From: an uncultured Ruminococcus sp.
Lineage (GTDB): Bacteria; Bacillota_A; Clostridia; Oscillospirales; Ruminococcaceae
Assembly: GCA_947303535.1 (NCBI GenBank)
Contig: CAMYYQ010000025.1
Span: 1 to 8,778, forward strand
Length of the DNA stretch: 8,778 bases
Direction: 5' to 3'
Shown: in pieces, positions 1 through 5,363 of the stretch
Layout: each line of letters starts with the position of its first letter
Numbering within the stretch: position 1 is the first letter of the stretch
Translations under genes and position numbers: made by a program
Notes under the pieces: generated by a model
The model's input: only the letters and a program-made list of their open reading frames with translations
Told to the model about the DNA's origin: nothing
The model's database searches: none

Positions 1-1
1 T

Positions 2-445
2 TTCAGCTCGTATGATGAACTGAAACAGTATGTAAGGAGCGCGTATAGCGAGAACTGCTTTGTATATACATCGTTCAATGAGCATTGCAAAACAGGACTT
101 GACGATATTGAAGTCGGCGGATATCTTGACAGCAGTAAAATAGGCTCATATATAGAATACCGCGGAAAGCTGTATATGTTCGCACCTTCGGGTGGAAAGG
201 GATATGTTCCGCCTGTATATTCGGACGATTATCCTGTTATCATAGCTAATAAGACAGACACGTCGTTTACAGCGTATATTACAGAATACTATGGAGGTGC
301 ATCAGATTTTCCTGATCTGGAGAACTGTTCATGCGCACAGGTAAGCTTTGTACTTGATCCCGAATACAATGACTGGCGGATCAATGATATTACCCCACGC
401 TCGGCACCTTATTATAAGAATATGTACGATATATTCTATAATTGA
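2..445 (+). CDS. C-terminal part of a protein of uncertain family, possibly IseA-like
   Basis: This reading frame is open from the left edge of the window and ends at TGA 443-445, so only the last 147 residues are visible. The start lies upstream. The visible part is rich in Tyr, Asp and Ser, with segments such as FSSYDELKQYV, YIEYRGKLYMFAPSGGKGY and a near-terminal WRINDI. The order (a helix, a 'GKLY' strand pair, a closing W-R-I strand) is loosely like the extracytoplasmic IseA/YoeB DL-endopeptidase inhibitor fold, but I cannot confirm this by eye. Low Lys and high Tyr/Ser content would fit a secreted or lipid-anchored protein. No catalytic motif is visible. A strong hairpin follows one base after the stop codon, so the gene ends its own transcription unit. 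The coding frame is firm; the family is a guess. Confidence 0.75.
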   Translation, partial: FSSYDELKQYVRSAYSENCFVYTSFNEHCKTGLDDIEVGGYLDSSKIGSYIEYRGKLYMFAPSGGKGYVPPVYSDDYPVIIANKTDTSFTAYITEYYGGASDFPDLENCSCAQVSFVLDPEYNDWRINDITPRSAPYYKNMYDIFYN

Positions 446-480
446 GGCAAAAGCCCCGACATAAAGTCGGGGCTTTTGCC
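446..480 (+). terminator. Strong intrinsic terminator hairpin
   Basis: Perfect 15-bp inverted repeat GGCAAAAGCCCCGAC / GTCGGGGCTTTTGCC with a 5-base loop ATAAA. The GC-rich core is flanked by an A-tract and a T-tract that can pair with each other, the usual form of an intrinsic terminator. It starts immediately after the stop at 445. It insulates the upstream gene from the promoter at 523-551. Being symmetric, it could also act on the minus strand, though no minus gene ends here. Confidence 0.9.
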
Positions 481-522
481 TGCTTATACAAAAAACTGAC
501 AGTTGAATGTTAAAAATTCCAC

Positions 523-551
523 TTGCAATTGATTATTTAAAGTGGTATAAT
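523..551 (+). promoter_or_regulatory. Sigma-A promoter with extended -10 for the ATPase/oxidoreductase unit
   Basis: A -35 box TTGCAA (523-528) and a consensus -10 TATAAT (546-551) are separated by 17 bases. The -10 is preceded by TGG, giving the extended TGn element. Transcription should begin near 558, leaving a leader of about 36 bases before the ATG at 594. This position rules out the in-frame ATG at 507 as the start of the ATPase. Confidence 0.85.
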
Positions 552-593
552 ATAAGTTGTAGGATTTTTCACAAACAAGCCAAGAGGATATTT

Positions 594-1250
594 ATGAAGA
601 ATATTAAGATAATCACAGGTCATTACGGAAGCGGAAAGACCAATTTCTCGGTAAATCTTGCGGTAAAAGCCGCAGCCGAGGGCAAGACTGCTGCCATAGT
701 CGATCTTGATATAGTAAACCCATATTTCCGAACAGCGGATTTCCGCGACCTTTTCGAGGAAAAGGGCATAAGGCTCATCGCTCCCGATTTTGCAAGGAGC
801 AATCTCGATATCCCGTCGATACAGTTCGATGTAGTCGAGCTTGCTATGGACGAGGACTGCCTTATAATAGACGTAGGCGGCGACGACGCAGGTGCTGTTG
901 CACTTGGACGCTATGCCGATGATCTTGAGCAGTTCAAGGACAGTATCGAGATGTATTACGTCATAAATCAGCGCAGATACCTTACCAATACAGCGGAAGA
1001 GGTAACAAAGCTGATGTATGAGATAGAGGCGGCTGCACGTATGAAGCATACCGCTATCATAAATAATACCAATCTCGGATGTGAGACAAGTCTTGAGATA
1101 ATAGAGCAGTCCCGCAGCTTTGCGGAAGAGACTTCAAGGCTCACAGGACTTCCCGTTAAGTATACGGTATATCCCGAGGACATCGCAAAGCTTTCAGACA
1201 AGCCCGATGTCTTTTCGGCTAAGATATATGTAAAGCCCGTCTGGGGCTGA
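594..1250 (+). CDS. P-loop ATPase of the SIMIBI (MinD/ParA-like) class
   Basis: The 218-residue product starts at ATG 594, with AAGAGGA at 582-588 as the ribosome site. An in-frame ATG at 507 lies upstream of the promoter and is rejected. The Walker A motif GHYGSGKTN is at residues 9-17. A second acidic strand, VDLDIVNPYFR, is near 36-46, as in MinD/ArsA-type ATPases, and a Walker B-like DVGGDDAG is at 93-100. INNTNLG near 156-162 sits where SIMIBI proteins contact the base. There is no membrane segment, and no CxxC as in Mrp/NBP35 iron-sulfur carriers. The gene is first in the unit carrying the ferredoxin and 2-oxoacid oxidoreductase, so an accessory role in assembly or activity of that enzyme is an inference. 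The ATPase class is confident; the specific function is unknown. Confidence 0.9.
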   Translation: MKNIKIITGHYGSGKTNFSVNLAVKAAAEGKTAAIVDLDIVNPYFRTADFRDLFEEKGIRLIAPDFARSNLDIPSIQFDVVELAMDEDCLIIDVGGDDAGAVALGRYADDLEQFKDSIEMYYVINQRRYLTNTAEEVTKLMYEIEAAARMKHTAIINNTNLGCETSLEIIEQSRSFAEETSRLTGLPVKYTVYPEDIAKLSDKPDVFSAKIYVKPVWG

Positions 1251-1257
1251 TCTTAAA

Positions 1258-1365
1258 AATGCATAATTCATAATGCATAATGCATAATTGTTGGAATATG
1301 TTCGGAAATGCCGATCGGTTCACAAGACGCATAAATTATGAATTATGAATTGTGAATTATGAATT
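1258..1365. repeat. Inverted-repeat element with 33-bp arms made of a 7-bp period
   Basis: The left arm (1258-1290) and right arm (1333-1365) are inverted copies matching at 28 of 33 positions. Each arm is internally repetitive, built from the 7-mer AAT(T/G)CAT or its complement. The 42-base centre (1291-1332) holds no reading frame. The right arm ends six bases before the ferredoxin ribosome site. The architecture resembles a miniature inverted-repeat element. No clear target duplication was found. I saw no convincing promoter inside it, so the genes on either side are probably co-transcribed and the element would fold into a long AU-rich hairpin in the mRNA. Confidence 0.75.
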
Positions 1366-1370
1366 GATTG

Positions 1371-1377
1371 AAAGGAG
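1371..1377 (+). promoter_or_regulatory. Ribosome binding site fixing the ferredoxin start
   Basis: AAAGGAG at 1371-1377 lies 10 bases before the ATG at 1388. The in-frame ATG at 1352 lies upstream of this site, inside the right arm of the inverted-repeat element, and is therefore not the start. Confidence 0.75.
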
Positions 1378-1387
1378 CGAAAGGTGT

Positions 1388-1594
1388 ATGGAAAAAATGA
1401 CAGTAATAACTGAACGCTGCAAAGGCTGCGGACTGTGTACAGCTGCCTGTCCTAAGAAGATCGTTGTTCTTCAGAAGGAGCACCGTAACAAGAAGGGCTA
1501 TTTCTATGCAGAGTGTACCGACCAGTCAGCTTGCATAAGCTGTGCAATGTGCGCAACAATGTGTCCTGACTGTGCTATCGTTATTCAAAAATAA
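1388..1594 (+). CDS. Two-cluster 4Fe-4S ferredoxin, delta subunit of 2-oxoacid:ferredoxin oxidoreductase
   Basis: This 68-residue protein carries two classic cluster motifs: CKGCGLCTAACP near residues 13-24 and CISCAMCATMCP near 49-60. Both have CxxCxxCxxxCP spacing, so two [4Fe-4S] clusters are expected. In the four-subunit oxidoreductases of this family, the delta subunit passes electrons from the thiamine-bound substrate radical to external ferredoxin. Its position 30 bases ahead of the alpha subunit supports that role rather than a free ferredoxin. ATG 1388 is chosen from the ribosome site at 1371-1377; ATG 1397 is a weaker alternative. The gene lies directly after the inverted-repeat element. 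Family confident; the exact partner substrate is not readable from this subunit. Confidence 0.93.
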   Translation: MEKMTVITERCKGCGLCTAACPKKIVVLQKEHRNKKGYFYAECTDQSACISCAMCATMCPDCAIVIQK

Positions 1595-1607
1595 TCTATA
1601 TTCGTTG

Positions 1608-1614
1608 AAAGGAG
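1608..1614 (+). promoter_or_regulatory. Ribosome binding site supporting a TTG start
   Basis: AAAGGAG at 1608-1614 is 10 bases from TTG 1625 but 25 bases from the first ATG at 1640. The distance argues for initiation at TTG, which also keeps the conserved residues just before MKGNEA. Confidence 0.7.
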
Positions 1615-1624
1615 CTGTTTAGCT

Positions 1625-2683
1625 TTGGAAAGAAATCTTATGAAGGGTAACGAGGCACTGGCAGAGGCTGCTATCAGAGCAGGCTGTAAATGCTTCTTCG
1701 GCTACCCGATCACTCCTCAGACAGAGCTTGCCGCTTATATGGCAAAGCGTATGCATAAGGCAGGCGGCGTATTCTTACAGGCAGAGTCCGAGATCGCTGC
1801 TATCAACATGGTTCTCGGCGCAGCATCAACAGGTGTTCGTGCAATGACATCATCATCTTCACCCGGAATCTCACTTAAGAGTGAAGGTGTATCATATATC
1901 GCAGGATCAGATCTTCCTGCTGTAATCATCAACGTAGAGAGAGGCGGCCCCGGTCTCGGCGGTATCCAGCCCTCACAGGCTGACTACTGGCAGGCTACAA
2001 AGGCTCTCGGTCACGGCGACTTCCAGCTCCTCGTATATGCTCCTGCATCAGTACAGGAAATGGTAGACTACGTTGTAAAGGCTTTCGACCGTGCTGACAA
2101 GTACCGTATGCCTGCAATGATCCTTGCAGACGGACTTCTCGGACAGATGATGGAGCCTGTTACATTCCCTGAGATCAACCCCGAAGCTTACGATAAGAGC
2201 GGCTGGGCTGCAAACGGACATAAGATGAAGAGAGAGCATCACATCATCAACTCACTTTATCTTAAGCCTGACGAGCTTGAAAATTCTATCCTTGACCGTT
2301 ACAAGAGATACGAGATAATCAAGGAAACAGAGACAGAAGCAGAGCTTTACCTCACAGAGGACTGTGATATACTCGTATGCGCATTCGGTGCAACAGCAAG
2401 AGTTGCAAAGTCTGCTGTAAACGATGCAAGAGCACAGGGCATCAAGGCTGGTCTCTTCCGTCCTAAGACACTGTGGCCATTCCCTGTAAAGGAGATCAAC
2501 GAGGCTGCTAAGAACGCTAAGAAGCTTCTCAGCGTAGAAATGTCAATGGGACAGATGATAGAGGATATCAAGCTTGCTATCAACTGCTCAAAGCCTGTAG
2601 AGTTCTTCGGAAGAACAGGCGGCGTAATCCCTTCACCTGCTGAGGTGCTGGGCGAGATCAAGAGAATGGGAGGTGCTCTCTGA
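1625..2683 (+). CDS. vorB: 2-oxoacid:ferredoxin oxidoreductase alpha subunit (VorB/KorA type)
   Basis: This 352-residue subunit matches the usual length of the alpha chain of 2-oxoisovalerate/2-oxoglutarate:ferredoxin oxidoreductases. The N-terminal pyrimidine-binding domain shows MKGNEALAEAAIRAG (6-20), GYPITPQTE (26-34), TSSSSPG (75-81) and GGPGLGGIQPSQAD (107-120). The C-terminal domain carries LFRPKTLWPFP (277-287) and a final GGVIPSP stretch. With the beta chain it forms the thiamine diphosphate site that decarboxylates a 2-oxoacid with CoA, or runs in reverse as a reductive carboxylase. The start is TTG. Its stop overlaps the beta start by one base (TGATG). Ile codons are almost all ATC, with only about three ATA, a sign of strong expression. 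The PITPQTE form is the one commonly named VorB in clostridia, but substrate is not provable here, so the symbol is tentative. Confidence 0.92.
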   Translation: MERNLMKGNEALAEAAIRAGCKCFFGYPITPQTELAAYMAKRMHKAGGVFLQAESEIAAINMVLGAASTGVRAMTSSSSPGISLKSEGVSYIAGSDLPAVIINVERGGPGLGGIQPSQADYWQATKALGHGDFQLLVYAPASVQEMVDYVVKAFDRADKYRMPAMILADGLLGQMMEPVTFPEINPEAYDKSGWAANGHKMKREHHIINSLYLKPDELENSILDRYKRYEIIKETETEAELYLTEDCDILVCAFGATARVAKSAVNDARAQGIKAGLFRPKTLWPFPVKEINEAAKNAKKLLSVEMSMGQMIEDIKLAINCSKPVEFFGRTGGVIPSPAEVLGEIKRMGGAL

Positions 2684-3456
2684 TGGCTGTAGTATTTGAA
2701 AGACCAAAGTCACTTATTGACATTCCTACACATTACTGCCCTGGTTGTACACATGGTATAGTTCACAGAATACTCTGTGAAGTCATCGACGAAATGGGCA
2801 TCGAGGGCGATACTATCGGAGTATGTCCTGTTGGCTGCTCTGTAATGGCGTATGATTATTTTAACTGTGATATGATCGAGGCTGCACACGGACGTGCTCC
2901 TGCTGTAGCTACAGGCGTAAAGCGTACAAATCCTGATAAGTTCGTATTTACATATCAGGGCGACGGCGACCTTGCTGCTATCGGTACTGCTGAGACAGTT
3001 CACGTTGCAACAAGAGGCGAGAACATCGTCGTTATCTTCATCAACAACACTATCTATGGAATGACAGGCGGTCAGATGGCTCCTACAACACTTCCTGGAC
3101 AGGTTACACAGACAACACCTTTCGGAAGAAGCCCTGAGCTTGCAGGCTATCCTGTAAAGGTATGTGAGATGCTCTCAACACTTACAGGTACAGCATATGC
3201 TGAGCGTGTTGCAGTTGACAGTGTACCACACATCAAGGCTGCAAAGAAGGCTATCCGCAAGGCATTCGAGAACCAGAAGGCAGGAAAGGGCTTCTCTATC
3301 GTAGAGGTACTTTCAACTTGTCCTACAAACTGGGGACTTGCTCCTCTTGACGCTATCAAGAGACTTCAGGACGAAATGATCCCCTACTATCCTCTCGGCG
3401 TATACAAGGACGTTGAAGAGGGAGTATTCCCCAAGACAGAAGGAGGTAACGATTAA
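2683..3456 (+). CDS. 2-oxoacid:ferredoxin oxidoreductase beta subunit, thiamine diphosphate-binding
   Basis: The 257-residue product shows the family hallmarks in order: HYCPGCTHG (17-25), CPVGCS (48-53), then the thiamine diphosphate motif opening GDGD at 93-96 and closing at NN 121-122, followed by IYGMTGGQMAPTT. These residues bind the Mg-diphosphate of the cofactor. The chain pairs with alpha to form the active site in the cytoplasm. The start is ATG 2683, overlapping the alpha stop by one base; GGGAGGTG at 2668-2675 lies inside the alpha gene and serves as the ribosome site. The stop overlaps the gamma start by one base. This tight packing implies equal-ratio synthesis. The CPGC motif with no embedded ferredoxin domain agrees with a separate delta subunit. 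Confidence 0.94.
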   Translation: MAVVFERPKSLIDIPTHYCPGCTHGIVHRILCEVIDEMGIEGDTIGVCPVGCSVMAYDYFNCDMIEAAHGRAPAVATGVKRTNPDKFVFTYQGDGDLAAIGTAETVHVATRGENIVVIFINNTIYGMTGGQMAPTTLPGQVTQTTPFGRSPELAGYPVKVCEMLSTLTGTAYAERVAVDSVPHIKAAKKAIRKAFENQKAGKGFSIVEVLSTCPTNWGLAPLDAIKRLQDEMIPYYPLGVYKDVEEGVFPKTEGGND

Positions 3457-3989
3457 TGGCTACTACAGAGATCCTTCTTGCAGGCTTCGGCGGACAGGGT
3501 ATCCTTTTCGCAGGAAAGATACTTGCATACTGCGGACTTATGGACAATAAGGAGCTTTCATGGCTTCCTTCATACGGTCCTGAGATGAGAGGCGGTACTT
3601 GTAACTGTTCAGTTACTATCTCCGATGATCCTATCGGTTCACCGCTCGTACTCACACCACATCTCCTCATCGCTATGAACCAGCCTTCATTCGACAAGTT
3701 TGTAAGCTGTGTACGTCCCGGCGGTAAGGTATTCTTCGACAGCACAATGATCGAGCCTGATACAGACAGAACAGACATCGAGCTTCACGGTATCCCGTCA
3801 CAGCAGATGGCTGATGATAACGAGCTCAAGGGCGGCTCGAACATTATCCTTCTCGGCAAGCTCCTCAAGGAGACAAATATCTGCTCACTTGAGACAATGC
3901 AGAAGGCTATTGAAAAGGTAGTACCGCCTAAAAAGGCAGCACTTATCCCTAACAACTTCAAGGCTATCGAGCTTGGTATGAACGCATAA
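3456..3989 (+). CDS. 2-oxoacid:ferredoxin oxidoreductase gamma subunit
   Basis: The 177-residue product has the two signatures of the gamma domain: GFGGQGILFAGKILA (10-24) and PSYGPEMRGGTCNCSV (38-53). This domain contacts alpha and beta and contributes to CoA binding in structurally known members. ATG 3456 shares its A with the beta stop, and AGGAGGT at 3441-3447 is a near-perfect ribosome site. Gamma is the last gene of the unit; a strong terminator follows within a few bases. The delta-alpha-beta-gamma order and the separate chains are typical of Vor/Kor enzymes in anaerobic Firmicutes, as opposed to the single-chain pyruvate enzyme. Confidence 0.94.
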   Translation: MATTEILLAGFGGQGILFAGKILAYCGLMDNKELSWLPSYGPEMRGGTCNCSVTISDDPIGSPLVLTPHLLIAMNQPSFDKFVSCVRPGGKVFFDSTMIEPDTDRTDIELHGIPSQQMADDNELKGGSNIILLGKLLKETNICSLETMQKAIEKVVPPKKAALIPNNFKAIELGMNA

Positions 3990-3992
3990 TTT

Positions 3993-4025
3993 AAAAAGCT
4001 CCTGACACTGGTCAGGAGCTTTTTT
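3993..4025 (+). terminator. Intrinsic terminator of the oxidoreductase unit
   Basis: Stem AAAAAGCTCCTGAC / GTCAGGAGCTTTTT with a 4-base loop ACTG, running into a T-tract to 4025. It starts four bases after the gamma stop. The 9-bp GC-rich core GCTCCTGAC / GTCAGGAGC is identical to that of the terminator at 5306-5335. Confidence 0.93.
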
Positions 4026-4028
4026 ATT

Positions 4029-4355
4029 TGTAGGGGAGCCCGCCCTCGGGCACCCATCAATTACGATGATATCCCCCGTGTCGAGAAGCAATTGTCCTTT
4101 TGATGATACACGGACGAGCAAGGGGGGCGCAGGCTCTGCGCTGTAGGGGCTGGCGTCCTCGACGTCCCGCTTTCGGGATTGTTGCAAAAAATTGTAGGGG
4201 CGAGTTCCGCTCACCCGAGAAAATATCCGTTGATTTGTAGGGACGACCATTGGTCGTCCGCACCTTGCTCACAACGCAACATAAGCGCGCTGTAGGGGCT
4301 GCCTTTGGCAGTCCGTGTCTTACAATGTAAATATGTAGGCGCACAGTGTGCGCCC
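4029..4355. repeat. Array of TGTAGGG-headed small hairpin repeats
   Basis: This gene-free stretch carries six copies of a TGTAGGG header, at 4029, 4142, 4193, 4236, 4291 and 4334, most spaced 43-55 bases apart. Each is followed by a short palindrome whose stem sequence differs: GCCCG/CGGGC (4038-4051), GGCGTC/GACGTC with one G-U (4152-4166), GAG/CTC (4202-4212), GGACGACC/GGTCGTCC (4241-4259), CTGCC/GGCAG (4299-4311) and GGCGCAC/GTGCGCC (4338-4354). A headless copy GCGCAG/CTGCGC lies at 4127-4141. Many units end in CCC or TCC, complementary to the header. The longest inter-unit stretch, 4056-4110, holds nothing recognisable. The pattern fits dispersed palindromic repeats of the REP/MITE type. 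Any apparent frames through it are artefacts. Confidence 0.8.
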
Positions 4356-4361
4356 TTGTCA

Positions 4362-4568
4362 TTATGGCAAAAATGTTGGATCATTGGTTCTTTCGAGCAA
4401 GTAATCAATGGATACATTGAAATAATCAGCAATACGAATAAGTGTCTGATAATCGGCTTCGCGTTCACCGCTTTCATAGCGGCTTATCGTGTTCTGGTTC
4501 ATATCAAGTTCTATTGCAAGTCTTTGCTGTGTCATACCCTTGCGTTTGCGGAGTTCTTTTAATCTCAT
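4362..4568 (-). CDS. Small XRE/Cro-C1 family DNA-binding regulator
   Basis: The 68-residue product is almost entirely one helix-turn-helix domain. LKELRKRKGMTQQRLA opens it, DMNQNTISRYESGER (22-36) is the turn and recognition helix, and IADYFNVSIDYLL closes it. There is no sensor or peptidase domain, so it probably acts as a dimeric repressor, like many stand-alone Cro/C1 proteins. ATG at 4568-4566 is preceded by only a weak GGGA ribosome site. It is divergent from the zinc-ribbon gene at 4710, and the shared intergenic region carries inverted repeats over a consensus promoter, so repression of that gene and of itself is likely but inferred. Its 3' end abuts the hairpin array; no standard terminator was found. 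Confidence 0.9.
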   Translation of the reverse strand: MRLKELRKRKGMTQQRLAIELDMNQNTISRYESGEREADYQTLIRIADYFNVSIDYLLERTNDPTFLP

Positions 4569-4589
4569 AGCAAATTTCCCAAAATCCTA

Positions 4590-4616
4590 TTGACTGATTT
4601 GTCATAAAGATATAAT
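4590..4616 (+). promoter_or_regulatory. Possible secondary promoter upstream of the zinc-ribbon gene
   Basis: TTGACT (4590-4595) and TATAAT (4611-4616) have good box sequences but only a 15-base spacer, which is short for sigma-A. It would sit upstream of the main promoter at 4631-4659. Supported only by the box match. Confidence 0.25.
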
Positions 4617-4636
4617 TTTTTTCATCTTTATTGACA
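4600..4636. repeat. Imperfect inverted repeat overlapping the -35 box
   Basis: TGTCATAAAGAT (4600-4611) and ATCTTTATTGACA (4624-4636) are inverted copies with one bulged T. The right arm contains the whole -35 box TTGACA of the main promoter. With the two dyads downstream it covers most of the region between the divergent genes. Confidence 0.6.
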
Positions 4637-4659
4637 TTATTATACCAAACTGGTATAAT
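4631..4659 (+). promoter_or_regulatory. Consensus sigma-A promoter for the zinc-ribbon membrane protein
   Basis: TTGACA (4631-4636) and TATAAT (4654-4659) are both perfect matches, separated by exactly 17 bases, with the TGn extension (TGG at 4651-4653). Such a strong promoter normally needs a repressor, and an 11-bp dyad lies over the spacer and -10. Transcription should start near 4666. Confidence 0.88.
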
Positions 4660-4661
4660 AA
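4637..4661. promoter_or_regulatory. Candidate XRE operator over the spacer and -10 box
   Basis: Perfect 11-bp inverted repeat TTATTATACCA / TGGTATAATAA with a 3-base centre AAC. It covers the promoter spacer and the full -10 element, so a bound dimer would block RNA polymerase. Size and symmetry suit a Cro/C1-type dimer encoded by the adjacent divergent gene. Operator function is inferred from position and symmetry. Confidence 0.65.
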
Positions 4662-4663
4662 AA

Positions 4664-4682
4664 TTATCCCAATACGGGATAA
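4664..4682. promoter_or_regulatory. Second dyad at the transcription start
   Basis: TTATCCC (4664-4670) and GGGATAA (4676-4682) are perfect 7-bp inverted arms around AATAC. The outer TTAT is shared with the dyad at 4637-4661, so it may be a second, lower-affinity operator. It could also form a small hairpin at the 5' end of the mRNA. Confidence 0.5.
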
Positions 4683-4709
4683 AAATTATTTTTTTTAGGG
4701 GGAAATATT

Positions 4710-5303
4710 ATGAAAGATAACTCAGCGACCAAATTATGCAAGCATTGCAAATCTGAGATGAAAAAAGGCGCAAAGGTATGTCCTACCTGCGGAAAGAAAC
4801 AGGGAATGAGTTTAGGCTGTTTGATACCGCTTATACTGCTCGGTATAATAATAGCTATAATAATAGCAGTTGTAGGTTCATGCAGCAAAGCGGTAGATGA
4901 TGCGATCAAAGATGACGAAAAGAAAAGCGAAAGCAAAAAGGTTACGGCAGAAACGGTAATATACGATAAAGACGATATAAAAATAACCTATCTGGGTATG
5001 GAAGCGGCTTCGCTGAATGTTGGAACAGATATCAAATTAATGTTTGAGAATAAATCAAGCACTGATGTATCAATAACAGTCGATGATTTTTCTGTAGACG
5101 GATATACGATAAATGCTCCTGCGTTTGTTGAAGTCGGCGCAGGCAAGAAAGCCAATGATTCTATAGAAATGCTTGATTCATACCTTGAAAAGAACGGATT
5201 ATCGTATGAGACTGTAAAAGAGGCTGAATTTAAACTGAGTATCGTAAATAAAAACACATATGAAAGCGTAAAAACAGACACTATAAAAATCAAGCTCAGA
5301 TAA
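4710..5303 (+). CDS. Zinc-ribbon, single-span membrane protein with extracellular domain
   Basis: The 197-residue product has three parts. An N-terminal zinc ribbon uses C10, C13, C24 and C27 (LCKHC and VCPTCG). A hydrophobic span runs from about 35 to 57 (LGCLIPLILLGIIIAIIIAV). After a Lys/Asp/Glu-rich linker, a roughly 110-residue beta-rich domain follows, with patterns such as DIKLMFENKSSTDVSI typical of Ig-like, DUF4352-type extracytoplasmic domains. The ribbon would be cytoplasmic and the C-terminus outside. AGGGGG at 4697-4702 is the ribosome site. The gene has a very strong promoter overlaid by dyads and lies divergent from a small XRE regulator. A bidirectional terminator follows directly. 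No enzyme motif is visible; a sensing or envelope role is only a guess. Confidence 0.88.
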   Translation: MKDNSATKLCKHCKSEMKKGAKVCPTCGKKQGMSLGCLIPLILLGIIIAIIIAVVGSCSKAVDDAIKDDEKKSESKKVTAETVIYDKDDIKITYLGMEAASLNVGTDIKLMFENKSSTDVSITVDDFSVDGYTINAPAFVEVGAGKKANDSIEMLDSYLEKNGLSYETVKEAEFKLSIVNKNTYESVKTDTIKIKLR

Positions 5304-5305
5304 CA

Positions 5306-5335
5306 AAAAGCTCCTGACTTTTGTCAGGAGCTTTT
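5306..5335. terminator. Bidirectional terminator between convergent genes
   Basis: Stem AAAAGCTCCTGAC / GTCAGGAGCTTTT with loop TTTT. A T-tract on the plus strand ends the zinc-ribbon gene (stop 5303), and an equivalent T-tract on the minus strand ends the TPM operon (stop 5364). The GCTCCTGAC core is the same as at 3993-4025. Confidence 0.9.
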
Positions 5336-5363
5336 AACTTAATTTTTGAATGTTATCGGCACA

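Noticed and set aside
543..551. Possible XRE operator half-site TGGTATAAT in the ATPase promoter, like the arm at 4651-4659
   Set aside because: The match is the extended -10 promoter element itself and there is no inverted partner arm at 523-551.
507..593. In-frame upstream extension of the ATPase starting at ATG 507
   Set aside because: The promoter -35 and -10 (523-551) lie within it and the start of transcription is near 558; a ribosome site precedes ATG 594 instead.
537..1049. Long minus-strand frame opposite the ATPase
   Set aside because: A shadow of the ATPase codon pattern; no ribosome site, and the plus-strand product has intact ATPase motifs.
1258..1365. A separate promoter for the ferredoxin and oxidoreductase genes
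   Set aside because: TATGAAT-like sequences come from the repeat arms and none has a -35 box at 16-18 bases that I could accept.
3356..3778. Minus-strand frame opposite the beta and gamma oxidoreductase genes
   Set aside because: Shadow of strongly codon-biased real genes on the plus strand.
4029..4355. CRISPR array
   Set aside because: Spacing varies from 43 to 113 bases, the common part is only about 7 bases, and the rest consists of differing palindromes; no cas gene is present.
4057..4477. Open frames on the minus strand through the hairpin array and into the XRE gene
   Set aside because: They cross palindromic repeats and overlap the XRE gene in another frame, have no ribosome sites, and their products show no recognisable pattern.
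4305..4562. Plus-strand frame antisense to the XRE gene
   Set aside because: The XRE protein is a clear helix-turn-helix match in the opposite strand; the antisense product has no family features or good ribosome site.
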